Origin: Poteriospumella lacustris
Taxonomy: Eukaryota > Sar > Chrysophyceae > Chromulinales > Dinobryaceae
NCBI GenBank assembly: GCA_008000375.1
Contig: SMOI01000149.1
Coordinates: 7,349-65,949 of the forward strand
Length of the DNA: 58,601 nucleotides
Direction of reading: 5' to 3'
In this document: in pieces, positions 33,101 through 45,352 of the stretch
How positions within the stretch are numbered: position 1 is the stretch's first letter
Layout of the letters: each line of letters begins with the position of its first letter
Position numbers and translations under genes: made by a program
The notes under the pieces: model-generated
Database searches by the model: none
The model's input: only the letters and a program-made list of their open reading frames with translations
What the model was told of the DNA's origin: nothing

Positions 33101-34023
33101 TCGGGGGAATATTCCACCAAACATTGCTGTACACACCACCGGAAAAAGACGTCGACGGGGCGCGTCGTGAAGAGCCACAGGGCCTTGGCCGAGAGCTCGA
33201 CTTGGATTTCCAACGACTGGTGATGCCGCTCGAGGCGAGGGAGGCGCAAGCGTTGTTCGTCTTGCAACCGACGACGTACCCGACGAGCGATGACCCCGCG
33301 GTACCAGCATTGCACCGTCAACGCCGCCTGTTGACGTCGACGGTGACGACGTTGGCCACGTTGCCGATGCGCCACGCGCACGACGCTCGTCGTGATGCGA
33401 TGCGCCGCACGATGCCATTTCCGTAGGCGTTGGTACTTCCATCGGGCTAACCGCTGTCGGACCAGCGATTGAATGATTATGGCTGCGTACTGGCGTCGCC
33501 ATTGTTGCAGCTGACGGTGGTACCGTCGATGTTTGTGTATCCGTCGACCGACGGAGCATCGATAGACGCGTTGGATGCACTTGGCGGCTGCGTTTCGCTT
33601 CCGTTCGAGAGCTAATTGCCGCGAGACGACTAACGCGGCGCGATACAGTTTCGCTTGTCGAATGGCCCAGAGATGCTCCACGACCTGCGCCAAACGACGC
33701 TGTTGCTTCAACAGCCGCATCGATCGCAGATGTTTCTTGAGCGCGATCGCTCGGTGCATTCGGTAGTTGCTTTGGAGTTTGATCGCGGCCTCCATACGCC
33801 ATCGGGTTCGCAGAACGGTTAACTGATGACGAGCCATCGCTCGTCGAACGAAACATTGGATTCGAATAGCGGCAGCTGTGTCAATGCGATACTGATGGAC
33901 ATTGTCGCAGCCTCGAATATACCAGCTACGCAGCAAATTCTTCGCCAAATCGGCAATGATACGACGTCGTCGCGCGGGCGTAGAATACGGATCAGCCCGT
34001 CGCATGCGGTGCGCCATCGACAT
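30163..34023 (-). CDS. Large IQ-motif (calmodulin-binding) protein
   Basis: Open reading frame of 1,286 aa from the ATG at 34023 (MSMAHRMRRADPYS). The N-terminal third has serial IQ-type motifs: AAIRIQCFVRRAMARHQL, AAIKLQSNYRMHRA, AAKCIQRVYRCSVGRR, AAIIIQSLVRQRLAR and AALTVQCWYRGVIARR. A second cluster lies in the middle: FARRIQRSYRRRWRLR, AARVVQRLQRRYRRL and CNVIQCAFRMYAARQ. Such motifs bind calmodulin or related light chains in a largely Ca-independent way. Between and after the clusters are Pro/Ala/Thr-rich low-complexity stretches, including SATATATETATETAT-type repeats. There is no myosin motor, kinase or other catalytic domain. It could be a flagellar or cytoskeletal scaffold; that is inference. 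Because the low-complexity half stays open in several frames, small introns there cannot be excluded. Confidence 0.8.
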   Translation of the reverse strand: MSMAHRMRRADPYSTPARRRRIIADLAKNLLRSWYIRGCDNVHQYRIDTAAAIRIQCFVRRAMARHQLTVLRTRWRMEAAIKLQSNYRMHRAIALKKHLRSMRLLKQQRRLAQVVEHLWAIRQAKLYRAALVVSRQLALERKRNAAAKCIQRVYRCSVGRRIHKHRRYHRQLQQWRRQYAAIIIQSLVRQRLARWKYQRLRKWHRAAHRITTSVVRVAHRQRGQRRHRRRQQAALTVQCWYRGVIARRVRRRLQDEQRLRLPRLERHHQSLEIQVELSAKALWLFTTRPVDVFFRWCVQQCLVEYSPEEGFRSGSVLRQVVASVAQVQQQQQQQQPPTRRSLDEGPHVDIQVDAWDYSSSSSGKGSSSSSAVSEIPPPPVPSEWEQPLHATVGGDEIRCTKTTTTAATAATAATTTTPSLLDLLVQLHLVSRTTTHQHDIRPPVIHETTHETTIRFVPVDGAAAATTAASTAAAFLAPTVDTDSDADPANAALVLEDAVFRFQNAVVYVPAAPPKPIAAVPGDATSAEAVSTAEETAPIVFQDSDSDADDEDNDRNKPPVVSPPREPPARTEIRIHLSVPSPPRPPPLPAAPPSPPKPPPINYGHFARRIQRSYRRRWRLRQAAARVVQRLQRRYRRLERWRTVVYDYWELCFDACNVIQCAFRMYAARQVLAQRRYARDELYFAFGHDFATGRMRDNWRAFGLVLPDADEGEDEGEGAASWRPSHALVALKQLPLPRPLPLAVKRGDGNDDRRPRDAPDVLHPQVSMTTLAAPPTATASASASAGAAVPRSVCDVNVSHPPVWQLVHTLAVPDVPPHCLFPSSWTDTFVQPPQPSQPPQPPQLQRQQATKSGDGGGDVVDDALYAAMVATQFLNGPAPPPRAMPPPPAAAAASTIDTAAAAVVALRAVMGASTATATATETATETATATETATETRPPVDRAAAATTLAAAVDLVVARFTPTLWQRLRVWRWQCACWGTPKAAEPSDHDRSPRDGDGDGDGDCDGDGGDEAAALLTLDRLLRDATVPWASAAATAEAAADMTDERALYVFDGWWDSGVVSDLGDDVSLWPSSSSVAPSPSPLFPSSFYPPPPLQPLPPSSSAVPSSSAATTAAAVTAVQRPLTGKLRPEHRGRLPSQQPPPQPQPQPQRALRSSATAANDRCSSVTAARLRWIAAPTATATATAITTAVTAAAAGSNDTDDDDSDGDTDNRSRRLVRRWLRQRDASDGPDHDHDRYSDSDGDGDGDDANSDPRYVAVRRRRQCVARLCAARLVSPVYAALAQHGV

Positions 34024-34400
34024 GTTCTTCGTTTCTTTTTTTTCACCCCTCGTCTGATACACACTTTAATCAATTCATGGACAATTCAAACATACACCGA
34101 AATGGCTGAACGATACTTTATTGGCGGCACCAAGTCATCCTTCAGTGCATAGAAATATGAACTCTTCTCACAGTTGAATGCTTCTGCGGTCTGCGGAGAG
34201 CGTCGAAATTCGTAACGGCTCTGCCATACGGGCGGTTACATTTTTCGAGCACCGCAGCAACAAACCGCCAGAGCAAACGAGCAAACGATCGATTGCCAGA
34301 CGGAAGAGAAAGGAAGAAAGACAGATCTTCAAAGGTTCTTCTCCTCGTTCAGAAAAGTGACACAAGAAAGAAAGAAAGGATTGGAAAGCTTTTTTTTTTC
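34024..34400. promoter_or_regulatory. Divergent promoter region (IQ protein / RsmE)
   Basis: About 377 bp between divergent start codons, with A-rich runs (gaaagaaagaaagg near 34363 and a T10 tract near 34390). No defined element recognised. Confidence 0.45.
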
Positions 34401-35429
34401 ATGGTAAATGTTCTCAGGGTGATAAGACGATTGCCTTTTGCTGTTCTTTTGATTTGTCTTGGACTACAAATGATCGGTCTAGCGGGAAGCTTGTCTATTT
34501 CCAGCGGTAAGAGAATGGCCTTTGTGCCAAGACTTCGAAGCATGGCGCTTTCTGGTTCCATTGATCACTGGAGCCTGGAGAAGTGTCATAAATTGCCGCG
34601 AATGCACATTCCGGACGCCATAAAGGCCGTGAACAGCACTTTACAACTAGACGAAGTCAATACCAACTATGTACACAATGTGATGCGTCTGAGAGATGGC
34701 GACCATATCCGTATTTTCAATGCAAAGAGTGGCGAGTTCATCGCCACGATCATCGGCTCCGATAGCCGAAATCCACGACGACCTTCCAAACTGAATATCT
34801 CCACTTGCCGCCGTTTACGTGATGCGGAAGACAGTCAACAACAACACGAGACGAAAGGCCCAACGCTCTCTCTGTGGTTTGCACCCGTGAAAAAGGATAA
34901 GATGAAGTTGTTGGTGGAGAAGGCCACCGAGCTGGGTGTGGACACCTTTCAACCGGTGATCACACAAAACACCGTGGCAGACATCACCACCGACACGTTC
35001 CAGAAGTCGTTGAATACAGTCATTGTACAAAGTATAGAGCAATGTGAACGATTAGCGATTCCGGATCTGCATCCACCATTGTCCTGGGACGCGTTTTTGA
35101 AGCAACTGGCGGGGCCCACGGCCTCTCATTTCTTGATCTGTCGCGAGAGGGCAGCGCACGACACCGAGGGACGCGTCAAACCTCTACTAGGAGCATTGGC
35201 CACACTGAATCAGTTGACAAAGAAGGACAATCTAGTGGTGTTGGTAGGGCCGGAGGGCGGATTTACCGCCAAAGAGTTTCAAGACATGGAGCGGGTGCTC
35301 TCTGGTTCGGCCGCACAACGTGGTCAGTTCGTGTCGTTGGGGCCACAAGTGCTTCGGGCAGAAACGGCTGTTATCTCTTCCCTGGCTGGTGTATCACTCT
35401 GGCGGGATTCCCTGCGATATGAGCAATGA
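34401..35429 (+). CDS. RsmE-family 16S rRNA (m3U1498) methyltransferase with presequence
   Basis: 342 aa from the ATG at 34401. The C-terminal 270 residues are an RsmE-type SPOUT (alpha/beta-knot) methyltransferase, which makes N3-methyluridine at the position equal to E. coli U1498 using S-adenosylmethionine. Seen: a PUA-like N-terminal part (HNVMRLRDGDHIRIFNAKSGEF), APVKKDKMKLLVEKATELGV, LVGPEGGFTAKEF, and the cofactor-binding knot SLGPQVLRAETAVISSL. The first 45 residues are extra: basic, then a hydrophobic stretch (FAVLLICLGLQMIGLAG), then a Ser/Arg-rich part with KRMAFVPRL. This looks like an organelle-targeting extension, of signal-anchor or bipartite plastid type rather than a plain mitochondrial helix. 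The target would be a bacterial-type organelle ribosome. Starting instead upstream at 34293 would need a non-ATG start. Confidence 0.9.
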   Translation: MVNVLRVIRRLPFAVLLICLGLQMIGLAGSLSISSGKRMAFVPRLRSMALSGSIDHWSLEKCHKLPRMHIPDAIKAVNSTLQLDEVNTNYVHNVMRLRDGDHIRIFNAKSGEFIATIIGSDSRNPRRPSKLNISTCRRLRDAEDSQQQHETKGPTLSLWFAPVKKDKMKLLVEKATELGVDTFQPVITQNTVADITTDTFQKSLNTVIVQSIEQCERLAIPDLHPPLSWDAFLKQLAGPTASHFLICRERAAHDTEGRVKPLLGALATLNQLTKKDNLVVLVGPEGGFTAKEFQDMERVLSGSAAQRGQFVSLGPQVLRAETAVISSLAGVSLWRDSLRYEQ

Positions 35430-35988
35430 GAAGGTAGCTGGACATAACGTGGTTGGTTGGATGTTGTAAATAAGAAAGAGATATCGTCTGTCCTGTTTGA
35501 TTGCAGTGGGGTGGTGTGGGGCGAAGACGAAAGCTTGGTGAGGGAAGTTACAACTGACTGCAAGCTAAAAGCCTGTGCGGAATCTATCTACTCTTTTGTT
35601 GGAGGAACGACACCACTGAATGAACGAAATGAATGCAATAACGACAATACAGCCACTACTCAATAACTGCGTCCTGAAGGACGCAGCAGCAAAGACCCCA
35701 CCAACAACAATTGATGGATGGGATGGAAACGAGGCCGTCTCATGCGAAGGATGATCGGGAGGGGGGCAATACATACCTAACTTCAGGGAGGAGAGGGGGG
35801 AGAATAAAAGACCCCCACTGGTCGTCCCAGAAGATACCGATGTATCGTTTTCGTTACGAGAAAAGCGAAGGCATAAGAAAGAAAGCAAATATATGTTGAG
35901 ACGTGGGGCGTTTGAGGGGGGAGGTGGGTTGATCACATCTCAAAAATATACCGAATGATCGATGGTTGGTGCCCTTACGCAGTGACCC
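35430..35988. other. Intergenic, convergent 3' flanks
   Basis: About 560 bp between the RsmE gene and the cysteine-rich gene, which converge. A 14-nt inverted pair (gcgtcctgaaggacgc) lies at 35668-35683. No supported gene. Confidence 0.55.
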
Positions 35989-36946
35989 TTAAGCAGTGTT
36001 TGCAGCAGGGGCTGGCTGCGGTGCTTGTGCCAGGGTACCGATGGATGCACAACAGTCACAACGAGGCGAACAGTTCACGCAGCAGGTGCAAAAGGGCAGG
36101 GGCATACAAATGAAGGGAATTTCCTTGTCGCAAGGAATGGCACAGCGCGTGTCCAAAAACATGCATTGTGAAATGGACTTGATGATGGTCGTGGGCCAGA
36201 CCATGTAACAATTCGCCTTCTCGAAGACCATGCACAACGTATCCTTTCTACGATTGGAAGAGCAGGTCATCACACGACAACAGACTGTTTCCGCCTCAAA
36301 GCAGCAGCAAGTAGTCTTTTCGTAGCAGGAAATACAACCCGGGAAGCGCATGTACAAACTCGAAATGGAGCAGCAGCATGCACTAAACAATCGATCGATC
36401 AGGAATGTCGTTAACGGGGGTAAATCATCATGAACTCTCACCTGCAAGGGACCACATCAGAAGTAGCAAGCGACGCACCACTCTTGGGAATGTTGCTGTA
36501 CGCAGCACCAGTGTGCACGTATGCCTGATCCAGCGGGCAACCACAAATGAACTCACAGCAAAAGCATTGACGGTACGTCTTGCAAGCGGTGGTGCACATT
36601 ACGCACTCCAAGGCATCGTGGAAGACCACGCAGCACACTTGATCATGAGAGACAGTTTTGCAGCAAAAACCTTCTTGTTCAATGCAACAGATTTGGCAAT
36701 TGCCTTTGCAGCCAATGCAATTCGGAAAATCAAAGTTGGTGCATCGAAAGGCACAGCAACACATATCAAATCTTTTCCGAAAATAATCCCCATCGTTAAC
36801 ATGATATTCATAACTGTCTGACACATGCAAAGGCAAACATACCTGTTGAACGTATCAGGAATGGGCGACGACTTGGAAAAATCAATTTCACCAGTTGCCT
36901 GTTCAGGCACTGCTTCAGCAGTGGCAAGAGGAACTTTATCCGCCAT
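35989..36946 (-). CDS. Cysteine-rich protein with internal duplication
   Basis: Three exons, 36946-36843, 36771-36442 and 36382-35989, with introns of 71 and 59 nt, join to 275 aa. I count 46 cysteines (17%). After a 35-residue Cys-free acidic N-terminus (MADKVPLATAEAVPEQ) come two related halves: FPNCIGCKGNCQICCIEQEGF then CC, and FPGCISCYEKTTCCCFEAE then CC. Each is followed by a conserved VF-containing segment and a second Cys cluster. The end is Ala/Pro-rich. There is no signal peptide, so the cysteines may bind metal or be lipid- or membrane-associated rather than secreted disulfides. The pattern resembles families of small Cys-rich proteins in protists, but I cannot name one; PLAC8 was considered and does not fit. 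The first-intron acceptor (GGAAAAG) is weak; an alternative 29-nt intron seems too short. Confidence 0.75.
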
Positions 36947-37515
36947 ATTCGCACAATATACTCAACGAGGCTATGCAAAAGCTTGTAGATGAGGTGAGTT
37001 TGATATATTTTTTTTAATAGATTTTTTGAGTTTGCAATCAAAATGACCCCAAGGTTGATTCTTACGGATACCCGAGATCATTCTCCAGATTCCACGCAAT
37101 AAACCGACGGACAGTGGGTTGTGCGGAAAAGGATGAGAGTCTCCTGCTACAGATCGGTCGGCCGACGGTTGAGACGTGTGTCGCTCACTCTGTTGTGTGT
37201 GTCGCCGCGCACTTTGGTTTCACTTGTCTTGTCACTTGTTCTCACCTGCTGTGCTGTTCGCTTTTTGTAAATTTTCTTCTCACTCGGAATTTCCTACAAC
37301 AACAAGAGCCAACGCGGGCGTTCGTTCTCTTTCGTCTGCTGGAGAGTTGAAGCGAAGTTCGAAGAAGATACAAAGCAATTACTATTTCCCTAACTTTTCA
37401 GCATCGGAGGATATAGCCTTTTTACTGTGCAGTGTACTTTGAACAGTGAAGAGAAAAAAATCGTCGCTTGTCCACTTTCGTCCTCCAGTACCAATCTCAT
37501 TTCAGCGACGATACC
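36947..37515. promoter_or_regulatory. Divergent promoter region (Cys-rich protein / SNF1 kinase)
   Basis: About 570 bp between two divergent start codons, partly AT-rich (near 37000-37050), with pyrimidine-rich stretches before the kinase start. The kinase may have a non-coding 5' exon here, but nothing decisive is visible. Confidence 0.45.
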
Positions 37516-40191
<2,676 letters not shown>

Positions 40192-40545
40192 AGGGTGACA
40201 ACAAGCAACCGTTCATCTGGAGGTTTGTCTGTGGAGTCTTTTCAGCAGGAATGAGAGCGCACGGTCGCATCTATTTCACAGCTGACGTTTTGATTTTGTT
40301 TAATGCTTCACAGCTCATTGATGTGGATGGGGATTGTTTTGTGGCTGCTGGTGCCGTGTCGTGCATGTAACAGCGGTAGTACGCAAATCATCTCCAACGC
40401 CGCTCCTTTGGTTTGTTAGTTTTCTTTGTTTCTTTTTTTCTTCACATACATCACTCACTTAGGTTTCTTCTCCATGGACCGTAACTTTTAACTTGTAAGA
40501 GAGGGAGAGTTGAGTTACAAAGAAGTTCTGAAATTGTTGTAGACA
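40192..40545. other. Intergenic, no gene seen
   Basis: About 350 bp of 3' flank between the SNF1 kinase gene and a converging hypothetical gene, with T-rich runs near 40418-40442. Nothing else recognised. Confidence 0.55.
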
Positions 40546-41433
40546 TTACTTTTCGTTTGGTGTGTGAATGAGCATCCCATATCTTCCAATTTCGGTCGAG
40601 GTTGAAGTTGACGAATCGCGAGACATCGTCTTTTGTCTCTCCGTATCTTTAGCATACTTCGGTGGGATGGGCTTAGAGCTCTTACTTTTCGAAATTGCCA
40701 CCACGTGACGGTGGCCATTTCTTTTGCCGATGGCCTTTCCTTGCTTGTAGGGATGCGTGTTGCCCACTTCAGAAGAAACAGTGCCTCTATCTGGGCCAAT
40801 CTTCTTTTCTTGATCATCGTTGCTGCCATAAAGCTCCAGTACCTGTCGAAACGACTTTCGCGGTGAATTGGATGCGACAGGAGCGGCCTCGCTTGGTATG
40901 GAGCTGATCATATCAGTGGACTTTCTATTGTCGATTGTAATGCGCAATGAGCCAGTTTCAGAACCATCTATGTTCGTACATGCCGCTACCAAAGGCAATG
41001 TAGAAGAGGGCACGGTCGGAATGATCGAAATATGTCGTGTCTCGGTCATTCGGGGCGGAACTCCGGCGAAGTTTGTCCATCTGCGACCAATCTCCAAAAC
41101 GTCACTGTGGCTGTATCGTGGAACATTTCTTGCACTCGACATCACATTGTTTGACGATTGCGGCAAATCGAACAAATGGCGAACGGTATAATCAAGGGAA
41201 GTGGGAGGATATGTGGTAGAAACAGTCGAGGCATCAAGAGTAGAGTCCAAGCTTTCGCTCTTGTTAATCAAATCTTCATACAATGTTCTGATAACAGGCG
41301 GGTCAGCCATCTCCAGAGCGTCAATTCGATTAGCTAGGCGAGCCATCTCATATCGTTGCATCTCTATGATCGACCATAGTCGATCAATTTTGAAGTGGAG
41401 TTCTTCAATGATCAGCTCCATGATGAAAGGCAT
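40546..41433 (-). CDS. Hypothetical protein with N-terminal coiled coil
   Basis: Open frame of 295 aa from the ATG at 41433 (MPFIMELIIEELHFKIDRLW); another ATG lies 12 nt downstream. The frame stays open a further 78 nt upstream, so an upstream exon is possible. The first 50 residues form a probable coiled coil (LWSIIEMQRYEMARLANRID). The middle is Ser/Thr-rich and the end is basic (QGKAIGKRNGHRH, KSKSSKPIPPKY). No catalytic motif, membrane segment or signal peptide is seen and I recognise no family. Codon use and length argue for a real gene, but no homology supports it. Confidence 0.5.
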   Translation of the reverse strand: MPFIMELIIEELHFKIDRLWSIIEMQRYEMARLANRIDALEMADPPVIRTLYEDLINKSESLDSTLDASTVSTTYPPTSLDYTVRHLFDLPQSSNNVMSSARNVPRYSHSDVLEIGRRWTNFAGVPPRMTETRHISIIPTVPSSTLPLVAACTNIDGSETGSLRITIDNRKSTDMISSIPSEAAPVASNSPRKSFRQVLELYGSNDDQEKKIGPDRGTVSSEVGNTHPYKQGKAIGKRNGHRHVVAISKSKSSKPIPPKYAKDTERQKTMSRDSSTSTSTEIGRYGMLIHTPNEK

Positions 41434-41819
41434 GCCCAACGAGCTATGCAAGTCCCATTGCGTCACAAATTGAAAAGTGAATGTGATGCATCTTCTCGGA
41501 TAGGTTGACAAGAGAGAGCAAGCAAAGAAAGGGTGTCCATTTCAATGATGTTGAGGATGAGGAGGCATCGAAAGGGGCCCGAATGGAGTCAGTCAGTCAG
41601 ACTGATGCAAGGGACGAGTGGTGCGAGGGACGAGATGAGAGCCCCCCCCCCTCTCCACCACACGCTGACTATGAAGGCGAACTCGTTTCTGGGCGTGAAG
41701 GAGCGATGTCGATGCCTTCTCACTAAGAAGTTGCATTGAAACCCCGGTTGGTCATTTGAAAGGACGTGCACGCATTTCCCCATTTCAGAATCAGTGGTTT
41801 GTGTTCACTCCCGATTGAA
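41434..41819. other. Intergenic between divergent small genes
   Basis: About 385 bp; contains a C9 run near 41643-41651 and no supported gene. It likely carries the upstream regions of the two flanking genes. Confidence 0.45.
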
Positions 41820-42279
41820 ATGATTTCATCCGCATTGGCTGGAGGCCAGAACATTTCCGATGTGCAGTGTCGTTGCTCACATGCAGTAAAGCTAATGGAA
41901 GGTCGACGCCACTTGAGCCGCAAAGAAGCGGCTTGCGAGGCAGGAGTTGCGTATGGCGCATTAAGCAGGTGAGATATGTCGTTGTAGAATCGTAGGCCTG
42001 CATTTAAACTAGCATTTTAGATATATTCGCGGCGAAAAGACCGGAAATCGAGGCAGAAGACCAAAATGTAGTCTGGAGGGACAGAAGATCGTTTCTGAGC
42101 AAGTGCAAAGGTCTGCCATGCCATTGGATATGTCTGAAGTTCGAGTTTTGTATCAAAAGCGAATCTTGATCGAGAATGGATTCAATACGTACGCGGACTT
42201 AGAAACATTTGCAAAACTCTGCCCCAAGACCGTCAAACGATACATGGAAAGTGCTGGAATGATGCAAAATGTTGGATAA
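41820..42279 (+). CDS. Small helix-turn-helix protein, transposase-like DNA-binding domain
   Basis: Two exons, 41820-41968 and 42021-42279, with a 52-nt intron (GTGAGA...TTTTAG), give 135 aa. The first exon contains a psq/HTH-like segment: AVKLMEGRRHLSRKEAACEAGVAYGALSR, in which a helix-turn-helix is followed by YIRGEKTGNRGRRPKCSLEGQ. The latter resembles the arginine-rich GRP stretch that follows the HTH in Pogo/Tc1-type transposases and in Pipsqueak proteins. The last 60 residues (VLYQKRILIENGFNTYADLETF, CPKTVKRYMESAG) look helical. There is no DDE catalytic core, so this is either a domesticated DNA-binding protein or the 5' remnant of a transposase. Without the intron, frame 1 stops at 41970. 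The ATG at 41820 is the first in frame after a non-ATG stretch. Confidence 0.55.
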
Positions 42280-42498
42280 CCAAACATATGTGTTTGTAAC
42301 ACCAGGTGAAAATGTCATTCCCAACGTTATCAGTGCGAGGATGATCACGACCACGAATCTATTAGACGAGAAATTACACATAGAAAAGCATCACAGTGCC
42401 TATGTATCCCATTACAAAATCATGCTGTGCATGCGCGGCGTACAAATAAACCCAGGATGCTGTAGCAATGTAAAAGGAGAACGGAGAAAAATAAATCT

Positions 42499-43824
42499 TT
42501 ACTTTTCCGACGATTGATGCGTTGGGAGCGAGGGAGGCGCTGACTGCCGACGACGAAGCTCGGTGTATCCGATGACACTGTACAGACACAGGAGACATGA
42601 TTACGACGTTGTTGAAGAATCATTTGCTGAAGGATACTTACCCCAACATGGCGATCAAAATACCAACCACATTTCGTGAATCCACCGGTTTCTATAGCAA
42701 AATCAATTGATGAATAAAATAAGATGTGAAAGAGACAAAACGCTCGTAAAAGAATACCTGGAACACAGTGAACCCCAAGACAAGGATCAAGACCGTCTTC
42801 AAGTGTCCGAGGACTTGGTAGGTAAGAGGTGACGTCTTTCCCAGAACCAAGTAGTTGGAAATATTGACGCCCAATGCCAACACACACGACAAACCTGGCG
42901 GAATCAACAACACGCATGAGCGTCATTATGTTGGCAATATCGCACCAAATCGAAATAAAACTAACCAATTCGGAATACAGCCGGCCAAGTATATGTGTAG
43001 TGGGACAAGGCATGGATGTCATCGAACATGGGGCACATGATCAACATTCCCTATGCCATGGGTGAAGAACAACGATCAGACTGGATGTCAATGGTCAACT
43101 GGAAGCCACGAATCGAAATTCTTACCAAAGCAATGTATGGCGAGGTGTGATACAGCAACTGCAAGGCATTGCAGTCAAGTGACTTCTGGTAAGTGTTGGT
43201 GAAAATTTGGGCCAACGCCGTGGCCACGACCGCCAGTGCCGCAAAAACTACAAACGAGACAGACGAGGTAATGCGAGGAACGAAACACAAAGAAGAAAAC
43301 TACAACTAACCGAAGCCCCAAAAGTTCAGATTCAGGTCATACACCGTCGCATATCCGACACCAAAGGTGATCGGGATGAGCGTGAGTTGTACTGAAGTGG
43401 ACACTGTTTGGCTGTATGCCAAATATTGGATCAACAGCGTAAAAGGAATACACGCGAGCTTTGATAACTATACATCCCAACCACATACGGTAAACAATGG
43501 GTCCATCATCGAGGCGGAGTCACCAGGTCTTACCTGATAGAAGCCGACGGAGTTATAGGCCAAGTTCAAATTCATGAAGGCGACGGACATTAAACTGCCG
43601 ATGGCCACGGGCAAAACTCCACTCAAAGGAGCTTCATTCTTTTGGAACTGACCCGTATGAAGCATTACTCGCATACCAATAGCCGTCACTGCGAAATGCA
43701 AGAACGAAAGAAACACGGAGAAGTGGAAACCATCGTTTTCGATAATATACTTATTGCAAATCACAACACCGACAACGGAGAGGATGTTGGAGATCACACC
43801 AACGATAACAATAGTGCTCGACAT
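42499..43824 (-). CDS. Drug/metabolite-superfamily transporter (TPT/SLC35-like)
   Basis: Seven exons (43824-43534, 43467-43311, 43247-43126, 43050-42966, 42894-42758, 42691-42642, 42577-42499) join in frame to 306 aa, the normal size of a ten-helix SLC35/TPT transporter. Introns are 63-75 nt. Family marks: VICNKYIIENDGFHFSVFLSFLHF near the N-terminus, then ALAQIFTNTYQKSLDCNALQLLYHTSP, and near the end SPLTYQVLGHLKTVLILVLGF followed by KPVDSRNVVGILIAMLGVIGY. This VLGHLKT signature is typical of the SLC35E3/UDP-sugar and triose-phosphate transporter groups that exchange nucleotide sugars or sugar phosphates, usually in Golgi or ER membranes. The short basic tail ends SSEK, without an obvious retrieval signal. 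The exact substrate cannot be read from sequence. No signal extension suggests a plastid location. Confidence 0.88.
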
Positions 43825-44306
43825 TTCTCGTTATCACCCACGTGTTATCACAATGAATACGAATCTAACCGTTCTCGTTCAGGATCCTCAATTACTTTCG
43901 CAGAATCGGTGGAGACGATCCGACTCTCCAACAGCAGCGGCAATACACAGCCGGAGCCAAAATCTGGAACATCTGGGTGATCGTAAAAAGCGGAATCCCC
44001 GGCAACAAGACCACCAACAACTAGGATCCCCGTTTTTTTCCCTTGCACATGTCATACTGCTGTACCTCTAGCTTTTAAGTAACAAGACATGTAAATTCAG
44101 CAGCGGTGAATCCAACTGAATGGGTCAATGCGCATAATTCATTGATTAAACTAACGTAACATCAAATAGTGAAGAGAATAGACTATTTTTCCCCACACAA
44201 AGGGTGAGAAACTCTCGTAAAATGGGAGGCGGCGTAAATTAAATGATAAACAACTGACCATCGGCACCGATGTATTAACGACTTCAACGACGAAAACTGT
44301 GCTCGG
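43825..44306. other. Intergenic, no gene seen
   Basis: About 480 bp between the transporter's start and the end of the hydrolase gene, both on the minus strand. AT-rich toward 44090-44180. No supported gene. Confidence 0.55.
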
Positions 44307-45352
44307 TTACAATTCACGACGTGGTACGCGAACCTTTCCCAAAAACTGCTCAATATGGGACGCCACAACGGGGGCTGTATCAGGGTCCATGTGAGGATGG
44401 TGGGAACCAGGAAGATGTTCATGGTGAAGAATGCCTTTCCGCTCCAAAATCTCCTTGCGTGGGGCAATCTCCTCTGGCGGCATGGGCCAGCCATCTTCCG
44501 CGGAGATGAGAAGTGTCTGAGCTTGCAAATGATTGAAATAGGAAAGCACTTGTTCAGGTGTATGATAAAACAATGACGGGAGAACCAATCGCTGATCGTG
44601 GCGGAATTTTAAGGGTCCATCTTCGTCATTGGCGACGTCTTCGTGATCATCTTCAGTATCTAAGGGGCTACCATCTGGCTTATGCAATTGAGATCCTCTG
44701 TGAGAAAAATGATCATGAGATCGATATTTGAAGGTGATTGAAAATGTGCAGAAAGATGTACATACCTTGCCACCAAGGCTCGAGCGGCTTCGCGAGAGAT
44801 GTACTGCTTGCCGGGGTACGATTTGACGATATTCACACGAGCATCAATGGCCGATGTCAAATTCGGGTACAACTTAGGCTTCGTTCCCTTCAATCGCATA
44901 CTACGATCACTGTCGATGGCACGCCGCAAGTTTCGTGTGGTCGCTTCAGGAGGTTCAACCAGCGGGCCGAATCCTTCAATCAGCACAAGCTTCTCCACTT
45001 TTTCGGGGAAAACTGATGAGTACATCAAGCTAATGCTTGCACCCATGCTATGACCAACCACATGTGATGTTTCCCATTCAAGAGCATCCATGGCCTCTCT
45101 TGTCAGACCAACAGAGCGGGACAAACTGTAATTGCCTGCGCGAGAGACGTGATCGGAATGTCCATGGCCGGCATGGTCCAAAGCAACAACATGGTAACCA
45201 CGCTCAGCCAAGTAAGGACCGAGGTAATAGAAGGAGTTTGCATTGTCCAACCATCCATGCAGAGCCAGAATGCGCTTAGAGTGATGGGAGTTGTTGGCTC
45301 CCCATTCCTTCATGCCCAACCGCAAGCCATGCAAATTCAGAAACTTTCTCAT
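44307..45352 (-). CDS. Alpha/beta-hydrolase (serine hydrolase-like)
   Basis: Exons 45352-44766 and 44697-44307, with a 68-nt intron (GTATGT...TCACAG), join to 325 aa. The fold is a classical alpha/beta hydrolase: ILALHGWLDNA provides the oxyanion hole, ALDHAGHGHSDH the following strand, and VVGHSMGAS the nucleophile elbow with Ser102. The C-terminal half has LLISAEDGWP, a likely acid-bearing strand, and LPGSHHPHMDP carrying the catalytic histidine. It resembles the serine hydrolase-like/MEST/epoxide-hydrolase-like group in length and in the HGWLDN motif. An acidic insert (DTEDDHEDVANDEDG) follows the splice site. No signal peptide or membrane segment, so probably cytosolic. Substrate unknown; hydrolysis of a small ester is the default expectation. 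Confidence 0.85.
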
